Assembly: GCA_027306915.1 (NCBI GenBank)
Contig: DAHUYW010000065.1
Location: 1 to 9,919 of the forward strand
Direction of reading: 5' to 3'
DNA from: Spirochaetales bacterium
Lineage (GTDB): Bacteria; Spirochaetota; Spirochaetia; DAHUYW01
DNA: 9,919 bases
Both the position numbers and the translations under genes were made by a program. Below, piece by piece: positions 1-6,525 of this stretch. Under the pieces are notes generated by a model that was not told where the DNA came from, made no database searches, and saw only the letters and a list, made by a program, of their open reading frames with translations. Each line of letters opens with the position of its first letter. Positions within the stretch are counted from its first letter, which is position 1.

Positions 1-75
1 TGGCTCACGGCACTGCCTACATCTCCTATCACCGAGACTCCGAAGCCAGGTCAGCGTTCACAATTCAGGTGAATC

Positions 76-411
76 TCACAGGGTCTCAAGAACGCGATAG
101 ACCTCAGTTATCACCCCGACCGGCATCACAACCCTTCCCTTCAGCAGCTCTGGCAAGAACCCCTCCTCCCTACCCTTCCTCACATACTCCCCGGCGTCCA
201 TCATCCCTCGGAGCTCTACAAGCGTGTCCCTGATGGCCTCGATCAAGCAGAGGGCCGCAGCGTGAGGCAACTGACCGGTGAGCCAAGACAATCGAATCAA
301 GATGGCGAGATCGCGGAGCCAGCGGACGTGGGAGAGGAAGAGGGCTTGGGCCTTAGCGACATAGGAGGGAGAGCCGGTGAAAGTCGGCATCTTCGTACTG
401 TCGTGCGTCAC
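76..411 (-). CDS. Small hypothetical protein, divergent from the integrase
   Basis: I do not recognise this protein. It is about 111 residues, basic at several points, and predicted mostly helical, with a hydrophobic stretch (WLRDLAILIRLSWLTGQLP) followed by an amphipathic helix (CLIEAIRDTLVELRGMM) and a basic linker (YVRKGREEG). It has no signal peptide and no cysteine or histidine metal cluster. The frame can open at GTG 420, GTG 411 or ATG 390. I prefer GTG 411, because a run AAGGGGG lies just before it on the minus strand and is too close to GTG 420. It is transcribed away from the recombinase across a shared upstream region that has inverted repeats, a position often held in small mobile elements by a repressor, excisionase or other accessory gene. 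That role is inference from position only. The open frame itself is modest evidence, so it could be spurious. Confidence 0.45.
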   Translation of the reverse strand: MTHDSTKMPTFTGSPSYVAKAQALFLSHVRWLRDLAILIRLSWLTGQLPHAAALCLIEAIRDTLVELRGMMDAGEYVRKGREEGFLPELLKGRVVMPVGVITEVYRVLETL

Positions 412-471
412 GTTCGTCACCCCCTTATACGGATGTTACGCCATTTCTGAGGCCGCGAATTCAAACCAAGC

Positions 472-501
472 CCTGCTTTAGAAGATTCTCTGTAATGCAG
501 G
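472..501. repeat. Imperfect inverted repeat upstream of the integrase
   Basis: CCTGCTTTA (472-480) and TAATGCAGG (493-501) form 9-bp arms with one mismatch around a 12-bp centre. Arms of this size in the upstream region of a tyrosine recombinase could be an operator or a recombinase core site. The sequence alone does not decide between these, and chance is possible. Confidence 0.3.
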
Positions 502-507
502 CTACCT

Positions 508-526
508 CACTTTTATATTCTAAGTG
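508..526 (+). promoter_or_regulatory. Possible integrase promoter and operator
   Basis: A TATATT box (514-519) lies in the most AT-rich part of the gap between the divergent genes and would place a transcript start close to 526. It sits inside a small inverted repeat, CACTT (508-512) and AAGTG (522-526), so a protein bound there would occlude it. No convincing -35 box is present at the right distance, which keeps confidence low. Confidence 0.25.
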
Positions 527-572
527 ATCCAGAAATAGCTTATGCAAAAGACCCTTTGTGCGGATCACAGCC

Positions 573-589
573 AAAAGGAGGTAGTTTTG
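573..589 (+). promoter_or_regulatory. Strong ribosome binding site deciding a TTG start
   Basis: AAAAGGAGGT (573-582) is a near-perfect anti-Shine-Dalgarno match five bases before TTG 587-589, which is in frame with the recombinase. The upstream in-frame ATG at 542 has no purine-rich stretch before it. This favours translation from TTG 587 and makes the first 15 codons from 542 leader sequence. Confidence 0.6.
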
Positions 590-1540
590 AGCGAGGTCGT
601 CCCGGTGGTGCCTGAAACCGTAGCCGATCAGAACCCGGCACTTGTTTACCTATCCTCTCTTGCACATAGAAGCCGCAGAACAATGCGCAGCGCCCTTCAG
701 ACGGTCGCGAGGCTTTTCGGCAAGGACATTCTCTCGATGCCGTGGGCGAATCTTACCTACGCTGTTCTGCAAGCCGCTCGAACGAAACTGAGCGATAGTG
801 GTCTCGCCCCCTCGACAACGAACACAATCATCGCCGCCGTTCGGGGAACCATGCGATCAGCGTGGAGACTTGGGCTTATCGACGCCGAAACCTATGCCAG
901 GCTCAGAGATGTCCCGCTTGTTCGTGGGAGTCGGCTTCCTGCTGGTCGAGCGCTGCCAATGAGAGAGATTTCGGCGTTGTTCAAGGCGCTCCATGACGAC
1001 GCTTCTCCCGCAGGCAGGAGGGATGCCGCGATTCTTGCGGTTGCTTATGCCTGCGGCCTTCGTCGTGCTGAAATCGCCGGACTCGATCTCGAAAACCTCG
1101 CTGGTTCTGAGGACGGTGAGGAGGAAGCCTATGACATCACGGTCATTGGTAAAGGGAACAAGCAAAGGAAAGTATTCTTGAACGATGGCGGAGCGAAACT
1201 CCTCTCAGACTACCTGATAATCAGAGGCGATGCTTCCGGCCCACTGTTCTTTTCTGGCAAGAAAGGCGGTCAACTCATGGTCGGTCGCAGAATCAGTGAT
1301 CAGGCGATCTACGACATCCTCAGAAAAAGAGCGAGAATTGCGGGCGTCGCCGACTTGAGCCCCCATGACATGAGGAGGACGTTTATTACTACTTTACTCA
1401 GTTCCGGCACGGATATAGGAACGACTTCCCGCCTCGCCGGCCTTCGATCAATCCAAACAACCCTGCGCTACGATAGACGTGACGAATCCGCGATGCGGAA
1501 GGCGAGTAAAGCTTTGACGATCCCATCTGTTGACAACTAA
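587..1540 (+). CDS. Tyrosine recombinase / phage-type integrase
   Basis: Site-specific recombinase that would cut and rejoin DNA through a 3'-phosphotyrosine intermediate to integrate or excise the element. It is 317 residues from TTG 587 or 332 from ATG 542, the usual XerC/D-like size. Numbered from ATG 542, an N-terminal SAM-like core-binding domain covers about 30-125 and the catalytic domain about 138-320. Visible active-site residues are Arg174 (GLRRAE), the beta-hairpin lysine in GKGNKQRK (about 204-210), His275 and Arg278 (SPHDMRRTF) and the nucleophile Tyr310 (TTLRYDRR). The second histidine, normally in a G-H-x-S motif, is replaced: the sequence reads AGLRSIQTT, with Leu301 at that position. 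Family members ending in a similar ARYDRR motif usually keep it. The gene heads a plus-strand pair with the zinc-ribbon protein 50 bp downstream. The enzyme may be weakened or inactive, or it may tolerate the change. The family call is very firm; activity is not. Confidence 0.93.
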   Translation: MSEVVPVVPETVADQNPALVYLSSLAHRSRRTMRSALQTVARLFGKDILSMPWANLTYAVLQAARTKLSDSGLAPSTTNTIIAAVRGTMRSAWRLGLIDAETYARLRDVPLVRGSRLPAGRALPMREISALFKALHDDASPAGRRDAAILAVAYACGLRRAEIAGLDLENLAGSEDGEEEAYDITVIGKGNKQRKVFLNDGGAKLLSDYLIIRGDASGPLFFSGKKGGQLMVGRRISDQAIYDILRKRARIAGVADLSPHDMRRTFITTLLSSGTDIGTTSRLAGLRSIQTTLRYDRRDESAMRKASKALTIPSVDN

Positions 1541-1590
1541 TTAGGAAGGCCGGGTGTGCCGTCAAAGCACGTAAACGCCGGGGGATTCCG

Positions 1591-1989
1591 ATGGAATTCT
1601 ATGACAAAGCTCACTTCAAAAAGGACTTCGCAAGTGACGAAGCCTGCCTTCGGTGGCTCACCGACGTGAGGTATCCAACAGGGGTCTACTGCGAGAAATG
1701 TGGCCGAGTCACTCCTCATCACATGATCCTTAACCGCAAAGCCTTGTCCTGCCAGAACTGTGGCAGACATGTCCATCCCACGGCGACGACGATTCTCCAC
1801 CGCTCAACCACCGAGCTCATGAGATGTCTCTACTCGATCTATCTGATCGTCAACAACCCAAGGATCACGATAGCCGAACTTCAGCGACAGGTCGGTGTTG
1901 GCCGGAGAGCGGCAAGACGAATATCGAGACTGATCAAGAATCGGCTTTCTGAGTGGGCACGGGTTCGCTTACATGTGACCGAGGTCTGA
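1591..1989 (+). CDS. IS1595-type zinc-ribbon/HTH protein lacking the DDE domain
   Basis: This 132-residue protein matches the N-terminal part of IS1595/ISXO2-family transposases: a start region with DEACLRWLTDVRYPTGVYC, a four-cysteine zinc ribbon (Cys34, Cys37, Cys54, Cys57), the HVHPTATTILHRSTTEL linker (about 61-75), and a helix-turn-helix containing AELQRQVGVGRRAARRISR (about 95-113). In complete transposases an RNase H-like DDE/DDN catalytic domain follows. Here the frame ends at TGA 1987-1989, and I find no DDE-domain continuation in the other plus frames. It therefore could bind DNA but not cut it. The zinc ligands and helix pattern are intact and there is no internal stop, so this is either a recent 3' truncation or a retained DNA-binding protein serving the neighbouring recombinase. 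No terminal inverted repeats of an insertion sequence are evident. A weak purine stretch (GGGGGATT) precedes ATG 1591. Confidence 0.75.
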   Translation: MEFYDKAHFKKDFASDEACLRWLTDVRYPTGVYCEKCGRVTPHHMILNRKALSCQNCGRHVHPTATTILHRSTTELMRCLYSIYLIVNNPRITIAELQRQVGVGRRAARRISRLIKNRLSEWARVRLHVTEV

Positions 1990-2239
1990 TCGGCGAACAA
2001 ACAAAGCGCAGCAATTGGAGGAACCTTCGGCGCTCGTCGCCGTATCGTTCGACCTGATGGAGAGGAACCACTAAGAATGGCCCTATCTCACGAAGACCAG
2101 GGGGGAGGCTCGACTCTGGTGGCAGTTCCTTCACTCGATTTCCGTTGTTGCCTGCCGTCCTGAGCAGGTTGGCTGTCCGTTCCCATCGTTCCATAATCGC
2201 TACATCTATTGAGTGCACCCACCACCCCCGAACTCAGCT

Positions 2240-2256
2240 CGCCCCCTCCGGGGGCG
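2240..2256. repeat. GC-rich hairpin
   Basis: CGCCCCC (2240-2246), a TCC loop, and GGGGGCG (2250-2256) form a perfect 7-bp stem. No T-run follows on either strand, so it is not a standard intrinsic terminator. It could still slow polymerase after the plus-strand genes or belong to the origin region. Confidence 0.5.
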
Positions 2257-2301
2257 CGATCGCTATCAACCTATCCTTGCAAGAGCACACAGATTGATGG
2301 A

Positions 2302-2584
2302 GTGGAGGGTTTGGAAGGTTGAAGGTCATTTCGGATTAGGAGAAGAAGTTGATCTTGTGCTTCTTAACTTCCTTCAGAAAACCCTCCACACCTTCCACCA
2401 TAAAGACAGGAATAGCAGCTAAGTGTAGTTCTGATCATCAAATAGCTCCTCGCCTTCACCGTGCTAAAGGGTGGAGGGTTAGGTGGAAGGTGGAGGGGTT
2501 TGAGGCCGTGAAAGTACCCCGAAAAAACGAAAGGAGGTCACTCCTGAATGTGGCCTCCTCCTCCGGCTTCGCACCACCCTCCAC
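2302..2584. repeat. Iteron-like GTGGAGGGTT repeat cluster, putative origin
   Basis: A GTGGAGGGTT-type box occurs on the plus strand at 2302-2311 and 2471-2480, and on the minus strand at 2389-2380. A related GTGGAGGGTGGT lies on the minus strand at 2584-2573. A second module, GGTGGAAGGTG followed by GGAGGGTTT or GAGGGGTTT, appears on the minus strand at 2399-2379 and on the plus strand at 2482-2501. The 11-mer GTGGAGGGTTT (2302-2312) has an exact inverted partner at 2379-2389, and between them GAAGAAGTT (2342-2350) faces AACTTCCTTC (2366-2375), giving a large dyad. Repeats of this kind beside a primase-helicase gene are typical of initiator binding sites in small replicons and satellites. That they are the origin is inference. 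The copies are seen directly and are too similar to be chance purine-rich sequence. Confidence 0.6.
2522..2559 (-). terminator. Rho-independent terminator of the helicase gene
   Basis: Read on the minus strand, AGGAGG-C-CAC and GTG-A-CCTCCT form a stem with one mismatch around an 8-base loop, followed by TTTCGTTTTTT. It begins 29 bases after the helicase stop codon. Stem, loop and T-tract fit the standard pattern well. Confidence 0.75.
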
Positions 2585-2587
2585 TTC

Positions 2588-4102
2588 TCAGCAATCACTA
2601 TCGTCTGCAACCTCATCTCCATTTGGCTCAAAGCTAACCCCTATCGTCATACGAAGCTCTTCGCGAATTGTGCTCGTGTCAGGAAGTTCATAATAGCTCC
2701 CTCTATTCTTCTTGTGTTTGCCGTTCTTCATCATGGTCGGAAGCGCCCGCTGCATCCTAAGAATGAATCCGGTAAATGTATCCGGCCTCCCGGTCACTTC
2801 ATGTCTGTAGTTCTCGTACAGAGCCGTAGAGCTGATCAGGTTCGCGCTTCCGAACATGACAAGGGTGGGAACCCCGCGCTCGTCAGCGGCCACAAAACCA
2901 TCGGCCATCACTCGCTGGTACAGCCATGATTTGAATTCGTCGAGATTCATTGCGACGGTCTCCCTTTTCGCCTCCGTAACCGGAATTTTCTCGAAGTCAC
3001 GTTTGCTGATGTCACGGCTTCCGAGCACGTGCATTAACTCCTCAAATCCGCCGTTGTTCAGATCATCCTCGATCTTCTTGAAATAAGCCTGCTCACTCTT
3101 ATGCTTGTCGGATACGTTCACGACCAGGAATCTCCGTTCGTTTTCTCCCTCAACGTACGCCCCTTCACCAAAGTGGTTTGTTGACAGGATGAAACTCATG
3201 TAGTCGTTGACGGCATACGCATTGATGAACTTCTGATTGATCGCCATTGATCTCTCAGTGATAAGACTCTTTACATAGTTCGCCTTTTTCCGATCTCTCG
3301 ACCACACCACCTCGTCGAAGAAAACAAGCAGCTTGTTTTCTAAGAGCCCGTTGAATTCCTGTAGGGCGAACGAGTCCATGTTTATGTAGCTATAAGCCTT
3401 ACCGATCAGCCTTCCGATATGATTGACGAAAAAGCCCTTGCCGGTTCCTTGATCTCCCTGCAACACAATCGTCGTCGCCCGGTTCGTTTTGTTTCCTGGG
3501 TACTGCACGAGTGCGGAAAGCCAATCCAGCATGTACTCGCAGACTTCGACATTGTTCTCGCAAATGTTCTCCTGCAGGTGACTGAGAAAGCTGTCGGCCA
3601 TTCCTCGATGATGAACGGCTTCGTACTTGAAACCATCCCAAAGATTTCGAACCTTGTTCACGCCGGAGAAGTACACTGGCTTCATGTTGGGATTGAATAG
3701 CGCGAGGTCGTACCTCCTGCCGGTATGCTCGATCCACCAGGCTCCAAGAGACTGATAGGTGTTCTCGCCTCTTGTGCTCCTTCCGGTAACTACCTTGATA
3801 TTTGGAAAGTAGTTATTGAAGTCATTGAACTGAATCTGTTGATAGCGCTCAACTTCACCATCTTTCAGTTCCTCCCAGACGTAGTTACGACCAGCGAGTC
3901 GAGCAATGAAGAATCCGTACTTATCCACCCTCTCGACGGCCTGTGCCGGCATCAAATACTCGATGTCAGCGTCTATGAATCCATAAGCGGAATCAACAGT
4001 CCGCCTCACCTCTGCCTCGTCGAGCGGCGTCTGGAAGGCTGTCCTGTTGAACTCCAGTGCCATCGTAGCAGCGTTTCTTCGCTCGATCTTGTTCCGTCTC
4101 AT
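2588..4102 (-). CDS. DUF5906/D5-like SF3 primase-helicase, N-terminally truncated
   Basis: Replicative helicase of the kind carried by phages, satellites and integrative plasmids, which unwinds the element's origin. In the 504 visible residues, about 8-41 match the end of a PriCT domain (ALEFNRTAFQTPLDEAEV, then RRTVDSAYG). The superfamily 3 ATPase core follows: Walker A GDQGTGKG (216-223), Walker B LLVFFDE (258-264), a sensor-1 region FILSTNH (304-310), and NERRF (321-325) as the likely arginine finger. A winged C-terminal tail ends naturally at 2588, followed by a terminator. Full-length relatives have an archaeo-eukaryotic primase domain before PriCT; here it is absent. ATG 4102 falls inside PriCT, and the homologous-looking frame (AFAQGM) extends a few codons upstream, so the true start was lost when foreign GC-rich DNA joined at about 4110-4143. 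The helicase core is intact, but the gene is probably a relic or lacks its own priming. Confidence 0.85.
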   Translation of the reverse strand: MRRNKIERRNAATMALEFNRTAFQTPLDEAEVRRTVDSAYGFIDADIEYLMPAQAVERVDKYGFFIARLAGRNYVWEELKDGEVERYQQIQFNDFNNYFPNIKVVTGRSTRGENTYQSLGAWWIEHTGRRYDLALFNPNMKPVYFSGVNKVRNLWDGFKYEAVHHRGMADSFLSHLQENICENNVEVCEYMLDWLSALVQYPGNKTNRATTIVLQGDQGTGKGFFVNHIGRLIGKAYSYINMDSFALQEFNGLLENKLLVFFDEVVWSRDRKKANYVKSLITERSMAINQKFINAYAVNDYMSFILSTNHFGEGAYVEGENERRFLVVNVSDKHKSEQAYFKKIEDDLNNGGFEELMHVLGSRDISKRDFEKIPVTEAKRETVAMNLDEFKSWLYQRVMADGFVAADERGVPTLVMFGSANLISSTALYENYRHEVTGRPDTFTGFILRMQRALPTMMKNGKHKKNRGSYYELPDTSTIREELRMTIGVSFEPNGDEVADDSDC

Positions 4103-4104
4103 AC

Positions 4105-4143
4105 CTTGTGCGAAAGCGAAAGCGGCAGGCCTTCCCTCGGCCG
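4105..4143. other. Compositional junction between mobile element and GC-rich DNA
   Basis: Left of this point codons are mixed in composition (AAA, AAT, TTT and TAT are frequent in the helicase). Right of it, third positions are nearly all G or C. The junction also cuts the PriCT domain of the helicase and abuts the start of a terminase-like gene on the opposite strand. A short CGAAAG duplication (cgaaagcgaaagcgg, starting at 4111) lies here. It could be a recombination end point, a deletion scar or an assembly join. Confidence 0.55.
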
Positions 4144-4617
4144 TGGAGAGCGCGGACTCCTGGGAGCGCCTTCGGGGGGAGACGAACCCCGGGTGGAACG
4201 CCTTCTGCCTCTACCGCGACTTCGGCGCCGATCGGAGCATCAAGAAGGTGCTGGAGCTGAACGGGATTCCCGCCTCGCGGTACGGCATCTGGTGCGCCGG
4301 GAGCACACGCTACGGGTGCGTGAGGCGCATGGGCGACTACGACGTCTACATCGACAAGCTCAAGCGCGCGGAGCGGGAGCGGCGTTACGCCGAGCGCGAG
4401 AGGCTCTCCCGGGAGATCACCGAAAAGGTGCTCTCCATCGTCGTGAAGCGCCTCGAAAGCTTTGATCCGGAGGAACTTTCGCAGGCGAGCATCATGGAAT
4501 GGGTGAAGAGCAGCATCGAGATCGAGAAAGAGGTCTACGGAAAGGCCGGGGGGCGAAGAGGCGTCGCTGTGCCGGCAGCTTGAAATCAACTTCACCGAGG
4601 AGTTCAAGGGCATCTGA
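4143..4617 (+). pseudogene. Phage terminase small subunit-like gene with a frameshift
   Basis: The encoded protein resembles small HTH proteins annotated as phage terminase small subunits, which bind viral DNA and recruit the large subunit. It contains WERLRGETNPGWNAFCLYRD, then a DFGADRSIKKV helix-turn-helix segment, and a charged C-terminal helical half (IDKLKRAERERRYAERERL). Starting from GTG 4143, the frame meets an early stop at 4581-4583 with an unlike tail (RRGVAVPAA). If one G is removed from the G6 run at 4548-4553, the frame continues as GGEEASLCRQLEINFTEEF and KGI to TGA 4615-4617, which looks like a genuine C-terminus. The break is therefore one inserted base in a homopolymer: a sequencing error, a real mutation, or less likely slippage. 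The start is uncertain because the frame stays open upstream to 4047, antisense to the helicase. The terminase assignment is a family resemblance. Confidence 0.6.
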
Positions 4618-4657
4618 CGCACGGCACGGGGGGGCAAGCGGCGGCGCGAGCGCTCCG

Positions 4658-4855
4658 ACACGCATCGACTGGGAGGGGCGCTTCACAGAGGAGACGCTTG
4701 AGTCGGCGCGGGAGCTGTGCGCGAGGCTGTGCCGGGATTGGGGTCTCGATCCGATGGGGGACACCCGGATGCACTTCGGGGTGGTGGGGTGGAAGAGGTG
4801 CTCGAGGCGGTTTACGGAGAGGCCGGAGGAGCTCGAAGGGTTCACGCAGGGGTGA
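4658..4855 (+). pseudogene. C-terminal fragment of an N-acetylmuramoyl-L-alanine amidase
   Basis: The 65 codons before the stop at 4853-4855 match the last third of a PGRP/amidase_2 endolysin. TRIDWEGRFTEETLESARELCARLCRDWGLDP is written here in two parts: the strand-plus-helix segment TRIDWEGRFTEETLESA, and the helix RELCARLCRDWGLDP. These are followed by MHFGVVGWKRCSRRF. In active enzymes this last part reads H-[FY]-D-V-[TV]-G-x-K-x-C-P; here Asp is Gly and Pro is Ser, while His, Lys and Cys remain. The upstream two thirds, with the first zinc histidine and the catalytic region, are absent: the space is filled by the end of the terminase-like gene. It is thus a non-functional lysis-gene remnant. 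Normal prophages separate terminase and amidase by the morphogenesis genes or place the amidase whole, so this supports a collapsed prophage. Confidence 0.5.
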
Positions 4856-4986
4856 GGTAACCCTGCGGTGCAAGGCGAAGGAGCGACGACGATTGGTCGT
4901 GAAAAGGTGGAGAGTGATGAGGGATAGGGAAGGCGGTCGATCATATGTCGCTTGAGGCAGGCGGCGAAGTCCTCGCCTCGCCAGGG

Positions 4987-6525
4987 CTATGTGCCGAGAC
5001 CTGCGGAATCGCGTGGGAAATCGCCGGAGCCGATCAATTCCAAGAAGGGCCCGACAGCGTGGGGATCGAAATGGGTCCCCGCGAGCGCGCGGATGTAGTC
5101 GACTACCCGCTCATGGGTCCAGGCCGGGCGGTAGGGTCGATCGGATCGAAGGGCGTCCCAAACGTCCACGATGGCGAACACCCGCGCGGCAGCGGGAATC
5201 TTTTCTCCCTTCAATCCCCGGGGGTAGCCGCTGCCGTCCCACTTCTCGTGATGGCAATAGGGAATGTCAAGCGCGGGCTCCAGGAACGAAATCGGGGAAA
5301 GCATCTGGAGGGCGTAGTCAGGATGTTTTCGCATGATCGCCCATTCCTCGTCCGTGAGCGGTCCCTCTTTCAGAAGAATATGATCCGGGACTCCCATCTT
5401 GCCGATATCATGAAGCAGGGCACCCCGGCGGATGTGTACGATCTCCTCCTCAGAAGTTCCGATGGTCCGCGATAGGGCGATCGTCGTTTCGGTGACTCGT
5501 CGCGTGTGCCCTTCGGTTTCCTTATCGCGAAGGTCCATCGCCCGCGACCAGCCCTCGATCGTAGCGTCATAGGCGAGCAATAACTCCATGTTGGAACGCT
5601 CGAGACCCTCGAACAGCTCGGCGTTATCCATCGCGATGGCGGCCTGTCCGGCCGCCATCGCCAGGAATTGTTCCCATTCGGCATCGGGGTTCAGGGGATG
5701 GCGGCAGAAGGTCTCGATCATCCCTCTCAGGCGTCCCTTCGAGACGATGGGAACAGCCGCGTAGCAGACGAAACCCTCCTCCGCCACCAGCGCGGTCCGA
5801 TGAAATCGCTCCATCTGATCTCGAAGATCGAGTCTCGTGACCCTAGCACCGCCAGCGAGAATCTCGTCCAACAGAGTTGTGTCAAAGGGGAGCCTCCAGC
5901 GAGGCACCGTCGAGCGAAAGCCGCGCCGGGCAAAGTCTTCGAGGGCTGGACTGTGTCGATCGATGACGAGTATGTCGGCCGCGTCGATTCCGAGATGGTC
6001 GACGACCTTGTCGAGCAGCACGTTCGCGGTGAGAGCAAGGTTCATGCTCGAGCCGATTGCGATGTCGATCTGGTGAAGGCTCTCGAGAATCGCCATTCGG
6101 CTCGTCGCCTCCTCCCGGAGAGTTTCTTCCGTTTCCTTCTGCTTCCTGCGCGCCGCGGCTTCTTCGAGCGCCCTGCGGACCACCGGCACCAATCGCGCAA
6201 GCCGATCCTTCAGCACGTAGTCCGTCGCTCCGCTTTTCAGACATTCGATGGCAAGCTCTTCCCCGAGGGTTCCGGAAACGAATATGAAGGGGGTATCAGG
6301 AGACTTGGTGTGGGCGATATGGAGGGCCATGAGTCCGCTGAATGAAGGCATCGAGTGATCGCTCAAGATGAGGTCGTAGCTGCGTTGGTCGAGGGCCTCC
6401 AGGAATGCTTCGTCCTGGTCGACTACGGTCAGCTCAAGATCGTATCCGGCAATCGTAAGCATGTTGGAGATAAGCTCAACGTCGGGCCGGCTGTCTTCGG
6501 CAAAAAGAATGCGCAGCTTCGCCAT
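4987..6525 (-). CDS. REC-GAF-HD-GYP response regulator, probable c-di-GMP phosphodiesterase
   Basis: Cytoplasmic response regulator of 512 residues predicted to hydrolyse cyclic-di-GMP. A receiver domain (4-120) has the acidic pair Glu10-Asp11, phospho-acceptor Asp56 (LILSDHSMP), Ser83 and Lys105. A short coiled coil (118-145) leads to a GAF domain (about 147-303). The HD-GYP domain (about 318-500) shows HDIGK at 371-375, the downstream His-His pair in CHHEKWDGSGYP (423-434) and complete metal-ligand motifs, so catalysis is expected. The last about 15 residues are disordered. ATG 6525 overlaps the stop of the preceding response regulator by one base (TGATG), indicating translational coupling. 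It is the last gene of the kinase operon and supplies the enzymatic output. The GAF ligand cannot be read from sequence. Antisense open frames across it are high-GC shadows. Confidence 0.93.
   Translation of the reverse strand: MAKLRILFAEDSRPDVELISNMLTIAGYDLELTVVDQDEAFLEALDQRSYDLILSDHSMPSFSGLMALHIAHTKSPDTPFIFVSGTLGEELAIECLKSGATDYVLKDRLARLVPVVRRALEEAAARRKQKETEETLREEATSRMAILESLHQIDIAIGSSMNLALTANVLLDKVVDHLGIDAADILVIDRHSPALEDFARRGFRSTVPRWRLPFDTTLLDEILAGGARVTRLDLRDQMERFHRTALVAEEGFVCYAAVPIVSKGRLRGMIETFCRHPLNPDAEWEQFLAMAAGQAAIAMDNAELFEGLERSNMELLLAYDATIEGWSRAMDLRDKETEGHTRRVTETTIALSRTIGTSEEEIVHIRRGALLHDIGKMGVPDHILLKEGPLTDEEWAIMRKHPDYALQMLSPISFLEPALDIPYCHHEKWDGSGYPRGLKGEKIPAAARVFAIVDVWDALRSDRPYRPAWTHERVVDYIRALAGTHFDPHAVGPFLELIGSGDFPRDSAGLGT

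Larger units (their letters stand above)
1990..2587. other. Gene-poor region between convergent genes
   Basis: I see no convincing gene in these roughly 600 bp. A minus-strand frame from 2218 into the zinc-ribbon gene (94 codons) has no recognisable domain. The left half (1990-2235) shows nothing definable. The right half holds a GC hairpin, the GTGGAGGGTT repeat cluster and the helicase terminator, listed separately. The arrangement of a repeat-rich noncoding stretch beside a replicative helicase fits a replication origin. Confidence 0.6.

Noticed and set aside
1..541. tRNA gene or tRNA 3' end serving as an attachment site left of the integrase
   Set aside because: No cloverleaf, TTC-loop motif or CCA end was found by eye, and no matching direct repeat was found near 4100-4986.
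1934..2218. A 94-codon minus-strand frame overlapping the zinc-ribbon gene
   Set aside because: No domain, a GTG start without a clear ribosome binding site, and overlap with a supported gene.
3725..4465. A 246-codon plus-strand frame across the helicase start
   Set aside because: It spans the composition junction, is antisense to conserved helicase sequence, and its second half is a highly arginine-rich shadow of the terminase-like gene.
3993..4661. A 222-codon minus-strand frame over the terminase-like gene
   Set aside because: It has no recognisable domain and lies antisense to a frame with phage-protein features.
4963..4977. GGCGA-AGTCC-TCGCC hairpin after the HD-GYP gene
   Set aside because: Only five base pairs and no T-tract on the minus strand, so it does not qualify as an intrinsic terminator.
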